64,000 nucleotides of DNA from positions 744,001-808,000 of the forward strand of contig JANCRA010000125.1 of the NCBI GenBank assembly GCA_024362935.1, given 5' to 3'. Of the stretch, positions 34,601-47,384 are shown in pieces. The notes beneath the pieces were generated by a model. It saw nothing but the letters and a program-made list of their open reading frames with translations, was not told where the DNA came from and searched no databases. This stretch comes from Setophaga petechia (lineage: Eukaryota > Chordata > Aves > Passeriformes > Parulidae). The number at the start of each line of letters is the position of its first letter. Position 1 is the first letter of the stretch. The translations under genes were made by a program, and so were the position numbers.

Positions 34601-37056
34601 TAGCTTTTTCACTATGTCTCGCAAGGAGAAAACCTTCTTGCTCACTAAACATCTCCTATCGTGTTCTAGAAGTTGCACAGAGGGCTGCACTGTGTTCTGT
34701 AACAAGAAAAAGAAAGTTGTCTAAGACGCCTTCCTTTCAAGTATTAATGGGAAGGGAAAGGCAAGAGAGTGGGAAAGTACTGTTTTCTAGCACTTTGCAA
34801 GCTGCTAACACAATCCCAGTTCTGTGTAGCAATTAGCTGTTCAGTGCACTGCAGTAAGTGTTTCTTCATACCTACATCTGAGCAAATAGCTTTTTCACTT
34901 TCTTTCGCAAGGGGAAAACGTTGCTGCTCACTAAACAACTTCCATCGTGTTGTAGAAGTTGCACAGAGGGCTGCAGTGTGTTTTGCAAAATGTAAAAGAA
35001 AGTTGTCTAAGACGCCTTCCTTTTAAGTATTATTGTGAAGGGAAAGGCAAGAGAGTGGGAAAGTACTGTTTTCTAGCACTTTGCAGGCTGCTAACACAAT
35101 CCCAGTTCTGTGTAGCAAATAGCTGTTCAGTGCACTGCACTAAGTGTTTCTTGTCGCTTACATCTAAGCAAATAGCTTTTTCACTATATCTCGAAAGGAG
35201 AAAACCTTCCTGCTCACTAAACAACTTCCATCGTGTGGTAGATGTTGCAGAGAGGGCAGCAGAGTTTTTTGACACAAGAAAAAGAAAGTTGTCTAAGATG
35301 CCTTCCTTTCAAGTATTAATGTGAAGGGAAAGGCAAGAGAGTGGGAAAGTACTGTTTTCTAGCACTTTGCAAGCTGCTAACACAGTACTAGTGCTGTGTA
35401 GCAGTTAGCTGTTCAGTGCACTGCAGTAAGTGTTTCTTGTCACCTACATCTAAGCAAATAGCTTTTTCACTATGTCTCGCAAGGAGAAAACCTTCCTGCT
35501 CACTAAACAACTTCCATCCTGTTGTAGATGTTGCAGAGAGGGCAGCAGAGTTTTTTGACACAAGAAAAAGAAAGTTGTCTAAGACGCCTTCCTTTCAAGT
35601 ATTAATGTGAAGGGAAAGGCAAGAGAGTGGGAAAGTACTGTTTTCTAGCACTTTGCAGGCTGCTAACACAATCGCAGTGCTATGTAGCAGTTAGCTTTTC
35701 AGTGCACTGCAGTAAGTGTTTCTTGTCACCTACAGCTAAGCAAATAGCTTTTTCACTATGTTTCGCAAGGAGAAAACCTTCCTGCTCACTAAACAACTTC
35801 CATCGTGTTGTAGATGTTGCACAGAGGGCTTCAGAGTGTTCTCTAACAAGAAAAAGAAAGTTGTCTAAGACGCCTTCCTTTCAAGTATTAATGTGAAGTG
35901 AAAGGCAAGAGAGTGGGAAAGTACTGTTTTCTAGCACTTTGCAAGCTGCTAAGACAGTACTAGTGCTGTGTAGCAGTTAGCTGTTCAGTGCACTGCAGTA
36001 AGTGTTTCTTGTCACCTACATCTAAGCAAATAGCTTTTTCACTATGTCTCGCAAGGAGAAAACCTTCCTGCTCACTAAACAACTTCCATCGTGTTGTAGA
36101 TGTTGCAGAGAGGGCTGCAGAGTTTTTTGACACAAGAAAAAGAAAGTTGTCTAAGATGCCTTCCTTTCAAGTATTAATGTGAAGGGAAAGGCAAGAGAGT
36201 GGGAAAGTACTGTTTTCTAGCACTTTGCAGGCTGCTCACACAATCGCAGTGCTGTGTAGCAGTTAGCTTTTCAGTGCCCTGCAGTAAGTGTTTCTTGTCA
36301 CCTACATCGAAGCAAATAGCTTTTTCACTATGTCTCGCAAGGAGAAAACCTTCTTGCTCACTAAACATCTCCTATCGTGTTCTAAAAGTTGCACAGAGGG
36401 CCGCAGTGTGTTCTGTAACAAGAAAAAGAAAGTTGTCTAAGACGCCTTCCTTTCAAGTATTAATGTGAAGGGAAAGGCAAGAGAGTGGGAAAGTACTGTT
36501 TTCTAGCACTTTGCAAGCTGCTAACACAATCGCAGTGCTGTGTAGCAGTTAGCTTTTCAGTGCACTGCAGTAAGTGTTTCTTGTCACCTACATCTAAGCA
36601 AATAGCTTTTTCACTATGTCTCGCAAGGAGAAAACCTTCTTGCTCACTAAACATCTCCTATCGTGTTCTAGAAGTTGCACAGACAGCTGCAGTGTGTTTT
36701 GCAAAATGTAAAAGAAAGTTGTCTAAGACGCCTTCCTTTTAAGTATTAATGTGAAGGGAAAGGCAAGAGAGTGGGAAAGTACTGTTTTCTAGCACTTTGC
36801 AGGCTGCTAACACAATCCCAGTTCTGTGTAGCAATTAGCTGTTCAGTGCACTGCAGTAAGTGTTTCTTGTCACCTACATCTAAGCAAATAGCTTTTTCAC
36901 TATGTCTCGCAAGGAGAAAACCTTCCTGCTCACTAAACAACTTCCATCGTGTTCTAGAAGTTGCACAGAGGGCTGCAGTGTGTTTTGACACAAGAAAAAG
37001 AAAGTTGTCTAAGACGCCTTCCTTTCAAGTATTAATGTGAAGGGAAAGGCAAGAGA
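31628..37056 (+). repeat. Ordinary satellite segment, 19 units
   Basis: The 5429 bp equal 19 units minus 5 bp: a 283-bp unit near 33914 and a 2-bp deletion near 32965 (GTTGCAGAGGGC for GTTGCAGAGAGGGC). Scattered private changes occur around 35.1-36.3 kb, for example ATATCTCGAAAGG, which destroys a unit ATG near 35187. Confidence 0.92.
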
Positions 37057-37097
37057 GTGGGAAAGTACTGTTTTCTAGCACTTTGCAAGCTGCTTAC

Positions 37098-37341
37098 CCA
37101 ATCCCAGTTTTGTGCTGCTTCGTAGTTCGCCGTTCAGAAGCTGCCGCCGTCTCTTTTTCCCGGAGAAGGAGAAGACGCTTCTTGGCGCGAAGAATCTGGT
37201 GTCCTTACGCCGATCGCGGCGTGCTCCGGAGAACAGCTACGGCCGAGAGACAGCCGGAAGCGGCGCTTAAAGGCACAGTGCTCCGTCTCCTGGTCTTTAG
37301 CGTCTCCTGCCGGCTACACCTTAGCAAAAAGCTTTTTCATT
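37098..37341 (+). promoter_or_regulatory. CpG-island-like putative promoter, copy 5 (variant)
   Basis: Differs from copy 1 by T at 37116, which loses a CpG, and G at 37253, which changes ACCCGGAAG to AGCCGGAAG. The CCGGAAG core of the ETS-like site is kept, as are the CCAAT, E2F-like and TTAAA elements. Confidence 0.46.
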
Positions 37342-37443
37342 ATGTCTCGCCAGGAGAAACTGTGTCTGTTCACAAAAAACCTCCCATCGTGCTCTAGAGG
37401 TTGCAGGCAGCTCTGCAGAGTGTTTTGCAACAAGAAAAAGTAA
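37342..37443 (+). CDS. Candidate 33-aa CX3CX3CX3C microprotein, copy 5
   Basis: Intact frame, same translation as 7853-7954. Confidence 0.22.
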   Translation: MSRQEKLCLFTKNLPSCSRGCRQLCRVFCNKKK

Positions 37444-38643
37444 CTTGTCCAAAAAAGCCATCAATTCGAATGTTCCTGGAAAGGGAAAATGCAGGAGAGC
37501 GGATAGGTACTGTTTTCTACCAGTTTGCAAGCTGGACACACAATCCCAGTGTTATACTACGATTGACTTTGCAGTGCACTGTAATAATTGCCTATTGTTA
37601 CTACATCTAAGCCAATAGCGTTTGCATTATATCTCTTCAGGAGAAACTGTACCAGTTCAGAAAACAACTCTCATTTTTTCTACAAGTTGCACGGAGGTGT
37701 GCAGAGTGTTTTGCAAGAAGCAAAAGAAAGTTGTCCAAAACTGCTGCCATTCGAATAGTAATGCGAATGGAAAAGGCAGGAGAGTGGAAAGGTGCTGTTT
37801 TCTATCTGTTTGTAAGCTGCTTACACAATCCCAGAGTTGTGCAGCAATTAGTTTTTCAGTGCACTGTAGTAGGTGCCTCTTTTCACCTGCATCTAAGCAA
37901 ATTGCTTTTTCCCCATGTCTCGCAAGGAGAAACTGAGCCAGTTCAGAAAACATCTCCCATCGAGTTCTAGAGATTGCAGGCAGGTGTGCAGAGTGTTTTG
38001 CAAGAAGCAAAAGAAAGTTGTCTAAAACGCCTTGCATTCAAATAGAAATGTGAATAGAAAAGGCAGGAGAAGGGAGAGGTACTGTTTTCTATCAGTTTGC
38101 AACCTGCTTACACAATCTGCGTGTTGTGCAGCAATTAGCTTGCAGTGCACTGTAGTAGGTGCCTCTTTTCACCTATATCTAAGCAAATTGCTTTTTCTCC
38201 ATGTCTTGCAAAGAGAAACTGAGCCAGTTCAGAAAATATCTCCCATCGACTTCTAGAGATTGCAGGCAGGTGTGCAGAGTGTTTTGCAAGAAGCCAAAGA
38301 AAGTTGTCTAAAATTCTTTCCATTCGAATAGTAATGTGCATGGAAAAGGCAGGAAGAGTGGAAAGGTACTGTTTTCTATCACTTTGCAAGCTGGGCACAC
38401 AGTCCCAGTGTTGTGCATCTATTAGCTTTGCAGTGCACTGCAGTAACTGCCTGTGGTAACCTATATCTAAGCAAAAAGCTTTTTCACGATCTCTCACTAG
38501 GAGAAAATGTTCCTGCTCATTAAACAACTTCCATCGTGCTGTACAGGTTGCACAGAGGGCTGCAGAATGTTTTGCAGCAAGAAAAAGAAAGTTGTCTAAG
38601 ACGCCTTCCTTTCAAGTATTAATGCGAAGGGAAAGGCAAGAGA

Positions 38644-39215
38644 GTGGGGAAGTACTGTTTTCTAGCACTTTGCAGGCTGCTAACACAATCCCAGTGCTGT
38701 GTACCAATTAACTTGTCACTGCACTGCAGTAAGTGTTTCTTGTCACCTACATCTAAGCAAATAGCTTTTTCACTATGTCTCGCAAGGAGAAAACCTTCCT
38801 GCTCACTAAACAACTTCCATCGTGTTGTAGATGTTGCACAGAGGGCTTCAGAGTGTTCTCTAACAAGAAAAAGAAAGTTGTCTAAGACGCCTTCCTTTCA
38901 AGTATTAATGTGAAGGGAAAGGCAAGAGAGTGGGAAAGTACTGTTTTCTAGCACTTTGCAGGCTGCTAACACAATCCCAGTTCTGTGTAGCAATTAGCTG
39001 TTCAGTGCACTGCAGTAAGTGTTTCTTGTCACCTACATCTAAGCAAATAGCTTTTTCACTATGTCTCGCAAGGAGAAAACCTTCCTGCTCACTAAACAAC
39101 TTCCATCGTGTTCTAGAAGTTGCACAGAGGGCTGCAGTGTGTTTTGACACAAGAAAAAGAAAGTTGTCTAAGACGCCTTCCTTTCAAGTATTAATGTGAA
39201 GGGAAAGGCAAGAGA
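38644..39215 (+). repeat. Two ordinary units between modules 5 and 6
   Basis: Exactly 572 bp. The first is a transition-type unit with GTGGGGAAGTACTG, a private change of the anchor. The second is the subtype that usually precedes a module head. Confidence 0.92.
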
Positions 39216-39572
39216 GTGGGAAAGTACTGTTTTCTAGCACTTTGCAAGCTGCTTACCCAATCCCAGTTTTGTGCCGCTTCGTAGTTCGCCGTTCAGAAGC
39301 TGCCGCCGTCTCTTTTTCCCGGAGAAGGAGAAGACGCTTCTTGGCGCGAAGAATCTGGTGTCCTTACGCCGATCGCGGCGTGCTCCGGAGAACAGCTACT
39401 GCCGAGAGACACCCGGAAGCGGCGCTTAAAGGCACAGTGCTCCGTCTCCTGGTCTTTAGCGTCTCCTGCCGGCTACACCTTAGCAAAAAGCTTTTTCATT
39501 ATGTCTCGCCAGGAGAAACTGTGTCTGTTCACAAAAAACCTCCCATCGTGCTCTAGACGTTGCAGGCAGCCT
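39216..39572 (+). repeat. Truncated higher-order module copy 6
   Basis: It has the complete CpG-rich block and the first about 70 bp after the ATG, then jumps near 39568-39576 into an ordinary unit at an earlier phase (ACATCTAAGCAAATTG). The diverged and transition units are missing. The loss is not a whole number of units: about 188 bp of phase is skipped, so the downstream register shifts. This is the only phase break of this size in the window. Confidence 0.9.
39257..39500 (+). promoter_or_regulatory. CpG-island-like putative promoter, copy 6 (head of truncated module)
   Basis: The CpG block 39269-39474 is intact except T at 39400, which removes a CpG (GCTACTGCC for GCTACGGCC). CCAAT, E2F-like, ETS-like and TTAAA elements are all present. 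Confidence 0.46.
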
Positions 39573-39740
39573 CTAACATCTAAGCAAATTGCTTTTTCAC
39601 TATGTCTCGCAAGGAGAAAACCTTCCTGCTCACTAAACAACTTCCATCGTGTTGTAGATGTTGCAGAGAGGGCTGCAGATTATTTTGACACAAGAAAAAC
39701 AAAGTTGTCTAAGATGCCTTCCTTTCAAGTATTAATGTGA
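39501..39740 (+). CDS. Fusion open frame, 79 aa, created by truncation of module 6
   Basis: The ATG is the promoter-linked one. About the first 23 residues are the usual start (MSRQEKLCLF), with Gly20 changed to Arg by AGACGT. The deletion junction then enters an ordinary unit in a different frame (PLTSKQIAFSLCLARRKPSC) and stays open to TGA at 39738-39740. The result is the longest ATG-started plus-strand frame in the window, with a basic, Cys-containing composition. It keeps the putative promoter directly upstream. No family is recognised. It is most likely a by-product of the rearrangement, but it is a distinct candidate from the 33-codon copies. Confidence 0.22.
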   Translation: MSRQEKLCLFTKNLPSCSRRCRQPLTSKQIAFSLCLARRKPSCSLNNFHRVVDVAERAADYFDTRKTKLSKMPSFQVLM

Positions 39741-42613
39741 AGGGAAAGGCAAGAGAGTGGGAAAGTACTGTTTTCTAGCACTTTGCAAGCTGCTAACACA
39801 ATCGCAGTGCTGTGTAGCAGTTAGCTTTTCAGTGCACTGCAGTAAGAGTTTCTTGTCACCTACATCTAAGCAAATAGCTTTTTCACTATGTCTCGCAAGG
39901 AGAAAACCTTCTTGCTCACTAAACATCTCCTATCGTGTTCTAGAAGTTGCACAGGCGGCTGCAGTGTGTTTTGCAAAATGTAAAAGAAAGTTGTCTAAGA
40001 CGCCTTCCTTTTAAGTATTAATGTGAAGGGAAAGGCAAGAGAGTGGGAAAGTACTGTTTTCTAGCACTTTGCAGGCTGCTCACACAATCCCAGTTCTGTG
40101 TAGCAGTTAGCTTTTCAGTGCACTGCAGTAAGTGTTTCTTGTCACCTGCATCTAAGCAAATAGCTGTATCACTCTGTCTAGCAAGGAGAAAACCTTCTTG
40201 CTCACTAAACATTTCCTATCGTGTTCTAGAAGTTGCACAGAGGGCTGCAGTGTGTTCTGTAACAAGAAAAAGAAAGTTGTCTAAGACGCCTTCCTTTCAA
40301 GTATTAATGTGAAGGGAAAGGCAAGAGAGTGGGAAAGTACTATTTTCTAGCACTTTGCAAGCTGCTAACACTATCCCAGTGCTGTGTAGCAATTAGCTTA
40401 GTGCACGGCAGTAAGGGTTTCTTGTAACCTGCATCTAAGCAAATAGCTTTTTCACTATGTCTTCCAAGGAGAAAACCTTCCTGCTCACTAAACATTTCCT
40501 ATCGTGTTCTAGAAGTTGCACAGAGGGCTGCAGTGTGTTTTGACACAAGAAAAATAAAGTTGTCTAAGACGCCTTCCTTTCAAGTATTAATGTGAAGGGA
40601 AAGGCAAGAGAGTGGGAAAGTACTGTTTTCTACCACTTTGCAAGCTGCTAACACAGTAATAGTGCTGTGTAGCAGTTAGCTGTTCAGTGCACTGCAGTAA
40701 GTGTTTCTTGTCACCTATATCTAAGCAAATAGCTTTTTCACTATGTCTCGCAAGGAGAAAGCCTTCCTGCTCACTAAACAACTTCCATCGTGTTGTAGAT
40801 GTTGCAGAGAGGGCTGCAGAGTTTTTTGACACAAGAAAAAGAAAGTTGTCTAAGATGCCTTCCTTTCAAGTATTAATGTGAAGGGAAAGGCAAGAGAGTG
40901 GGAAAGTACTGTTTTCTAGCACTTTGCAGGCTGCTAACACAATCGCAGTGCTGTGTAGCAGTTAGCTTTTCAGTGCACTGCAGTAAGGGTTTCTTGTCAC
41001 CTACATCTAAGCAAATAGCTTTTTCACTATGTCTCGCAAGGAGAAAACCTTCTTGCTCACTAAACATCTCCTATCGTGTTCTAGAAGTTGCACAGAGGGC
41101 TGCAGTGTGTTCTGTAACAAGAAAAAGAAAGTTGTCTAAGACGCCTTCCTTTCAAGTATTAATGGGAAGGGAAAGGCAAGAGAGTGGGAAAGTACTGTTT
41201 TCTAGCACTTTGCAAGCTGCTAACACAATCCCAGTTCTGTGTAGCAATTAGCTGTTCAGTGCACTGCAGTAAGTGTTTCTTCATACCTACATCTGAGCAA
41301 ATAGCTTTTTCACTTTCTTTCGCAAGGGGAAAACGTTGCTGCTCACTAAACAACTTCCATCGTGTTGTAGAAGTTGCACAGAGGGCTGCAGTGTGTTTTG
41401 CAAAATGTAAAAGAAAGTTGTCTAAGACGCCTTCCTTTTAAGTATTATTGTGAAGGGAAAGGCAAGAGAGTGGGAAAGTACTGTTTTCTAGCACTTTGCA
41501 AGCTGCTAAGACAGTACTAGTGCTGTGTAGCAGTTAGCTGTTCAGTGCACTGCAGTAAGTGTTTCTTGTCACCTACATCTAAGCAAAAAGCTTTTTCACT
41601 ATGTCTCGCAAGGAGAAAACCTTCCTGCTCACTAAACAACTTCCATCGTGTTGTAGATGTTGCAGAGAGGGCTGCAGAGTTTTTTGACACAAGAAAAAGA
41701 AAGTTGTCTAAGATGCCTTCCTTTCAAGTATTAATGTGAAGGGAAAGGCAAGAGAGTGGGAAAGTACTGTTTTCTAGCACTTTGCAAGCTGCTAACACAA
41801 TATCAGTGCTGTGTAGCAGTTAGCTTTTCAGTGCACTGCAGTAAGTGTTTCTTGTCACCTACATCTGAGCAAATAGCTTTTTCACTATGTCTCGCAAGGA
41901 GAAAACCTTCTTGCTCACTAAACATCTCCTATCGTGTTCTAGAAGTTGCACAGGCGGCTGCAGTGTGTTTTGCAAAATGTAAAAGAAAGTTGTCTAAGAC
42001 GCCTTCCTTTTAAGTATTAATGTGAAGGGAAAGGCAAGAGAGTGGGAAAGTACTGTTTTCTAGCACTTTGCAGGCTGCTAACACAATCACAGTTCTGTGT
42101 AGCAATTAGCTGTTCAGTGCACTGCAGTAAGTGTTTCTTGTCACCTACATCTAAGCAAATAGCTTTTTCACTATGTCTCGCAAGGAGAAAACCTTCCTGC
42201 TCACTAAACAACTTCCATCGTGTTGTAGATGTTGCATAGAGGGCTGCAGAGTTTTTTGACACAAGAAAAAGTAAGTTGTCTAAGATGCCTTCCTTTCAAG
42301 TATTAATGTGAAGGGAAAGGCAAGAGAGTGGGAAAGTACTGTTTTCAAGCACTTTGCAAGCTGCTAACACAGTACTAGTGCTGTGTAGCAGTTAGCTGTT
42401 CAGTGCACTGCAGTAAGTGTTTCTTGTCACCTACATCTAAGCAAAAAGCTTTTTCACTATGTCTCGCAAGGAGAAAACCTTCTTGCTCACTAAACATTTC
42501 CTATCTTGTTCTAGAAGTTGCACAGAGGGCTGCAGTGTGTTTTGACACAAGAAAAAGAAAGTTGTCTAAGACGCCTTCCTTTTAAGTGTTAATGTGAAGG
42601 GAAAGGCAAGAGA
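39573..42613 (+). repeat. Ordinary satellite segment, about 10.6 units
   Basis: It begins in mid-unit at the module 6 junction. It contains a 283-bp unit near 40329 and an AATAAA-bearing unit at 40553-40558. The last unit before module 7 has private changes (AAGTGTTAATG for AAGTATTAATG, and TTTGAAAGCTGC). Confidence 0.9.
40553..40558 (+). promoter_or_regulatory. AATAAA hexamer gained in a satellite unit
   Basis: AAAAAGAAAG has become AAAATAAAG, creating the canonical poly(A) hexamer. Further copies are at 45283-45288, 58460-58465 and 61891-61896. Most units have no AATAAA, so if the array is transcribed these are the clearest plus-strand candidates for 3' ends. I did not identify a matching downstream GU-rich element. 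Confidence 0.25.
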
Positions 42614-42654
42614 GTGGGAAAGTACTGTTTTCTAGCACTTTGAAAGCTGCTTAC

Positions 42655-42898
42655 CCAATCCCAGTTTTGTGCCGCTTCGTAGTTCGCCGTTCAGAAGCTG
42701 CCGCCGTCTCTTTTTCCCGGAGAAGGAGAAGACGCTTCTTGGCGCGAAGAATCTGGTGTCGTTACGCCGATCGCGGCGTGGTCCGGAGAACAGCTACGGC
42801 CGAGAGACACCCGGAAGCGGCGCTTAAAGGCACAGTGCTCCGTCTCCTGGTCTTTAGCGTCTCCTGCCGGCTACACCTTAGCAAAAAGCTTTTTCATT
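42655..42898 (+). promoter_or_regulatory. CpG-island-like putative promoter, copy 7 (variant)
   Basis: The CpG block 42667-42872 differs from copy 1 by G at 42761 and G at 42781, neither inside the named motifs. The hairpin between them and the ETS-like site are intact. Confidence 0.46.
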
Positions 42899-43000
42899 AT
42901 GTCTCGCCAGGAGAAACTGTGTCTGTTCACAAAAAACCTCCCATCGTGCTCTAGAGGTTGCAGGCAGCTCTGCAGAGTGTTTTGCAACAAGAAAAAGTAA
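42899..43000 (+). CDS. Candidate 33-aa CX3CX3CX3C microprotein, copy 7
   Basis: Intact frame, same translation as 7853-7954. Confidence 0.22.
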   Translation: MSRQEKLCLFTKNLPSCSRGCRQLCRVFCNKKK

Positions 43001-44200
43001 CTTGTCCAAAAAAGCCATCAATTCGAATGTTCCTGGAAAGGGAAAATGCAGGAGAGCGGATAGGTACTGTTTTCTACCAGTTTGCAAGCTGGACACACAA
43101 TCCCAGTGTTATACTACGATTGACTTTGCAGTGCACTGTAATAATTGCCTATTGTTACTACATCTAAGCCAATAGCGTTTGCATTATATCTCTTCAGGAG
43201 AAACTGTACCAGTTCAGAAAACAACTCTCATTTTTTCTACAAGTTGCACGGAGGTGTGCAGAGTGTTTTGCAAGAAGCAAAAGAAAGTTGTCCAAAACTG
43301 CTGCCATTCGAATAGTAATGCGAATGGAAAAGGCAGGAGAGTGGAAAGGTGCTGTTTTCTATCTGTTTGTAAGCTGCTTACACAATCCCAGAGTTGTGCA
43401 GCAATTAGTTTTTCAGTGCACTGTAGTAGGTGCCTCTTTTCACCTGCATCTAAGCAAATTGCTTTTTCCCCATGTCTCGCAAGGAGAAACTGAGCCAGTT
43501 CAGAAAACATCTCCCATCGAGTTCTAGAGATTGCAGGCAGGTGTGCAGAGTGTTTTGCAAGAAGCAAAAGAAAGTTGTCTAAAACGCCTTGCATTCAAAT
43601 AGAAATGTGAATAGAAAAGGCAGGAGAAGGGAGAGGTACTGTTTTCTATCAGTTTGCAACCTGCTTACACAATCTGCGTGTTGTGCAGCAATTAGCTTGC
43701 AGTGCACTGTAGTAGGTGCCTCTTTTCACCTATATCTAAGCAAATTGCTTTTTCCCCATGTCTTGCAAAGAGAAACTGAGCCAGTTCAGAAAATATCTCC
43801 CATCGACTTCTAGAGATTGCAGGCAGGTGTGCAGAGTGTTTTGCAAGAAGCCAAAGAAAGTTGTCTAAAATTCTTTCCATTCGAATAGTAATGTGCATGG
43901 AAAAGGCAGGAAGAGTGGAAAGGTACTGTTTTCTATCACTTTGCAAGCTGGGCACACAATCCCAGTGTTGTGCATCTATTAGCTTTGCAGTGCACTGCAG
44001 TAACTGCCTGTGGTAACCTATATCTAAGCAAAAAGCTTTTTCACGATCTCTCACTAGGAGAAAATGTTCCTGCTCATTAAACAACTTCCATCGTGCTGTA
44101 CAGGTTGCACAGAGGGCTGCAGAATGTTTTGCAGCAAGAAAAAGAAAGTTGTCTAAGACGCCTTCCTTTCAAGTATTAATGCGAAGGGAAAGGCAAGAGA

Positions 44201-47200
44201 GTGGGAAAGTACTATTTTCTAGCACTTTGAGAGCTGCTAACACAATCGCAGTGCTGTGTACCAATTAACTTGTCACTGCACTGCAGTAAGTGTTTCTTGT
44301 CACCTACATCTAAGCAAATAGCTTTTTCACTATGTCTCGCAAGGAGAAAACCTTCCTGCTCACTAAACAACTTCCATCGTGTTGTAGATGTTGCACAGAG
44401 GGCTTCAGAGTGTTCTCTAACAAGAAAAAGAAAGTTGTCTAAGACGCCTTCCTTTCAAGTATTAATGTGAAGGGAAAGGCAAGAGAGTGGGAAAGTACTG
44501 TTTTCTAGCACTTTGCAAGCTGCTAAGACAGTACTAGTGCTGTGTAGCAGTTAGCTGTTCAGTGCACTGCAGTAAGTGTTTCTTGTCACCTACATCTAAG
44601 CAAAAAGCTTTTTCACTATGTCTCGCAAGGAGAAAACCTTCCTGCTCACTAAACAACTTCCATCGTGTTGTAGATGTTGCAGAGAGGGCTGCAGAGTTTT
44701 TTGACACAAGAAAAAGAAAGTTGTCTAAGATGCCTTCCTTTCAAGTATTAATGTGAAGGGAAAGGCAAGAGAGTGGGAAAGTACTGTTTTCTAGCACTTT
44801 GCAAGCTGCTAACACAATATCAGTGCTGTGTAGCAGTTAGCTTTTCAGTGCACTGCAGTAAGTGTTTCTTGTCACCTACATCTAAGCAAATAGCTTTTTC
44901 ACTATGTCTCGCAAGGAGAAAACCTTCTTGCTCACTAAACATCTCCTATCGTGTTCTAGAAGTTGCACAGAGGGCTGCGGTGTGTTTTGCAAAATGTAAA
45001 AGAAAGTTGTCTAAGACGCGTTCCTTTCAAGTATTAATGTGAAGGGAAAGGCAAGAGAGTGGGAAAGTACTGTTTTCTAGCACTTTGCAAGCTGCTAACA
45101 CTATCCCAGTGCTGTGTAGCAATTAGCTTAGTGCACGGCAGTAAGGGTTTCTTGTAACCTGCATCTAAGCAAATAGCTTTTTCACTATGTCTTCCAAGGA
45201 GAAAACCTTCCTGCTCACTAAACATTTCCTATCGTGTTCTAGAAGTTGCACAGAGGGCTGCAGTGTGTTTTGACACAAGAAAAATAAAGTTGTCTAAGAC
45301 GCCTTCCTTTCAAGTATTAATGTGAAGGGAAAGGCAAGAGAGTGGGAAAGTACTGTTTTCTAGCACTTTGCAGGCTGCTAACACAATCGCAGTGCTGTGT
45401 AGCAGTTAGCTTTTCAGTGCACTGCAGTAAGTGTTTCTTGTCACCTACATCTAAGCAAATAGCTTTTTCACTATGTCTCGCAAGGAGAAAACCTTCTTGC
45501 TCACTAAACATCTCCTATCGTGTTCTAGAAGTTGCACAGAGGGCTGCAGTGTGTTCTGTAACAAGAAAAAGAAAGTTGTCTAAGACGCCTTCCTTTCAAG
45601 TATTAATGGGAAGGGAAAGGCAAGAGAGTGGGAAAGTACTGTTTTCTAGCACTTTGCAAGCTGCTAACACAATCCCAGTTCTGTGTAGCAATTAGCTGTT
45701 CAGTGCACTGCAGTAAGTGTTTCTTCATACCTACATCTGAGCAAATAGCTTTTTCACTTTCTTTCGCAAGGGGAAAACGTTGCTGCTCACTAAACAACTT
45801 CCATCGTGTTGTAGAAGTTGCACAGAGGGCTGCAGTGTGTTTTGCAAAATGTAAAAGAAAGTTGTCTAAGACGCCTTCCTTTTAAGTATTATTGTGAAGG
45901 GAAAGGCAAGAGAGTGGGAAAGTACTGTTTTCTAGCACTTTGCAGGCTGCTAACACAATCCCAGTTCTGTGTAGCAAATAGCTGTTCAGTGCACTGCAGT
46001 AAGTGTTTCTTGTCGCTTACATCTAAGCAAATAGCTTTTTCACTATGTCTCGCAAGGAGAAAACCTTCCTGCTCACTAAACAACTTCCATCGTGTTGTAG
46101 ATGTTGCACAGAGGGCAGCAGAGTTTTTTGACACAAGAAAAAGAAAGTTGTCTAAGATGCCTTCCTTTCAAGTATTAATGTGAAGGGAAAGGCAAGAGAG
46201 TGGGAAAGTACTGTTTTCTAGCACTTTGCAAGCTGCTAACACAGTACTAGTGCTGTGTAGCAGTTAGCTGTTCAGTGCACTGCAGTAAGTGTTTCTTGTC
46301 ACCTACATCTAAGCAAAAAGCTTTATCACTATGTCTCGCAAGGAGAAAACCTTCCTGCTCACTAAACAACTTCCATCCTGTTGTAGATGTTGCAGAGAGG
46401 GCAGCAGAATTTTTTGACACAAGAAAAAGAAAGTTGTCTAAGACGCCTTCCTTTCAAGTATTAATGTGAAGGGAAAGGCAAGAGAGTGGGAAAGTACTGT
46501 TTTCTAGCACTTTGCAGGCTGCTAACACTATCCCAGTGCTGTGTAGCAGTTAGCTTTTCAGTGCACTGCAGTAAGTGTTTCTTGTCACCTACATCTAAGC
46601 AAATAGCTTTTTCACTATGTCTCGCAAGGAGAAAACCTTCCTGCTCACTAAACAACTTCCATCGTGTTGTAGATGTTGCACAGAGGGCTTCAGAGTGCTC
46701 TCTAACAAGAAAAAGAAAGTTGTCTAAGACGCCTTCCTTTCAAGTATTAATGTGAAGTGAAAGGCAAGAGAGTGGGAAAGTACTGTTTTCTAGCACTTTG
46801 CAAGCTGCTAAGACAGTACTAGTGCTGTGTAGCAGTTAGCTGTTCAGCGCACTGCAGTAAGTGTTTCTTGTCACCTACATCTAAGCAAATAGCTTTTTCA
46901 CTATGTCTCGCAAGGAGAAAACCTTCCTGCTCACTAAACAACTTCCATCGTGTTGTAGATGTTGCAGAGAGGGCTGCAGAGTTTTTTGACACAAGAAAAA
47001 GAAAGTTGTCTAAGATGCCTTCCTTTCAAGTATTAATGTGAAGGGAAAGGCAAGAGAGTGGGAAAGTACTGTTTTCTAGCACTTTGCAGGCTGCTCACAC
47101 AATCGCAGTGCTGTGTAGCAGTTAGCTTTTCAGTGCACTGCAGTAAGTGTTTCTTGTCACCTACATCGAAGCAAATAGCTTTTTCACTATGTCTCGCAAG

Positions 47201-47343
47201 GAGAAAACCTTCTTGCTCACTAAACATTTCCTATCGTGTTCTAGAAGTTGCACAGAGGGCTGCAGTGTGTTTTGACACAAGAAAAAGAAAGTTGTCTAAG
47301 ACGCCTTCCTTTCAAGTATTAATGTGAAGGGAAAGGCAAGAGA
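44201..47343 (+). repeat. Ordinary satellite segment, 11 units
   Basis: The 3143 bp equal 11 units minus 3 bp, from the 283-bp unit near 45059. It includes an AATAAA at 45283-45288. Confidence 0.92.
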
Positions 47344-47384
47344 GTGGGAAAGTACTGTTTTCTAGCACTTTGCAAGCTGCTTAC

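Larger units (their letters stand above)
33417..38643 (+). repeat. Higher-order block, second copy of 26401-31627
   Basis: Matches the first copy at a 7016-bp offset through module copy 5, with more private substitutions than the 6442-bp pair, so it is probably an older duplication or a less homogenised region. Confidence 0.78.
37057..38643 (+). repeat. Higher-order module copy 5
   Basis: Complete 1,587-bp module with private changes: CTTTTTCTCC before the ATG at 38201 and CACAGTCCCAG in the transition unit. Only two ordinary units separate its end from truncated module 6. Confidence 0.92.
42614..44200 (+). repeat. Higher-order module copy 7
   Basis: Complete 1,587-bp module. The unit just upstream of its CpG block is a different subtype from that preceding modules 1-6, so the crossover that placed it lies close to the module edge. 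Confidence 0.92.
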
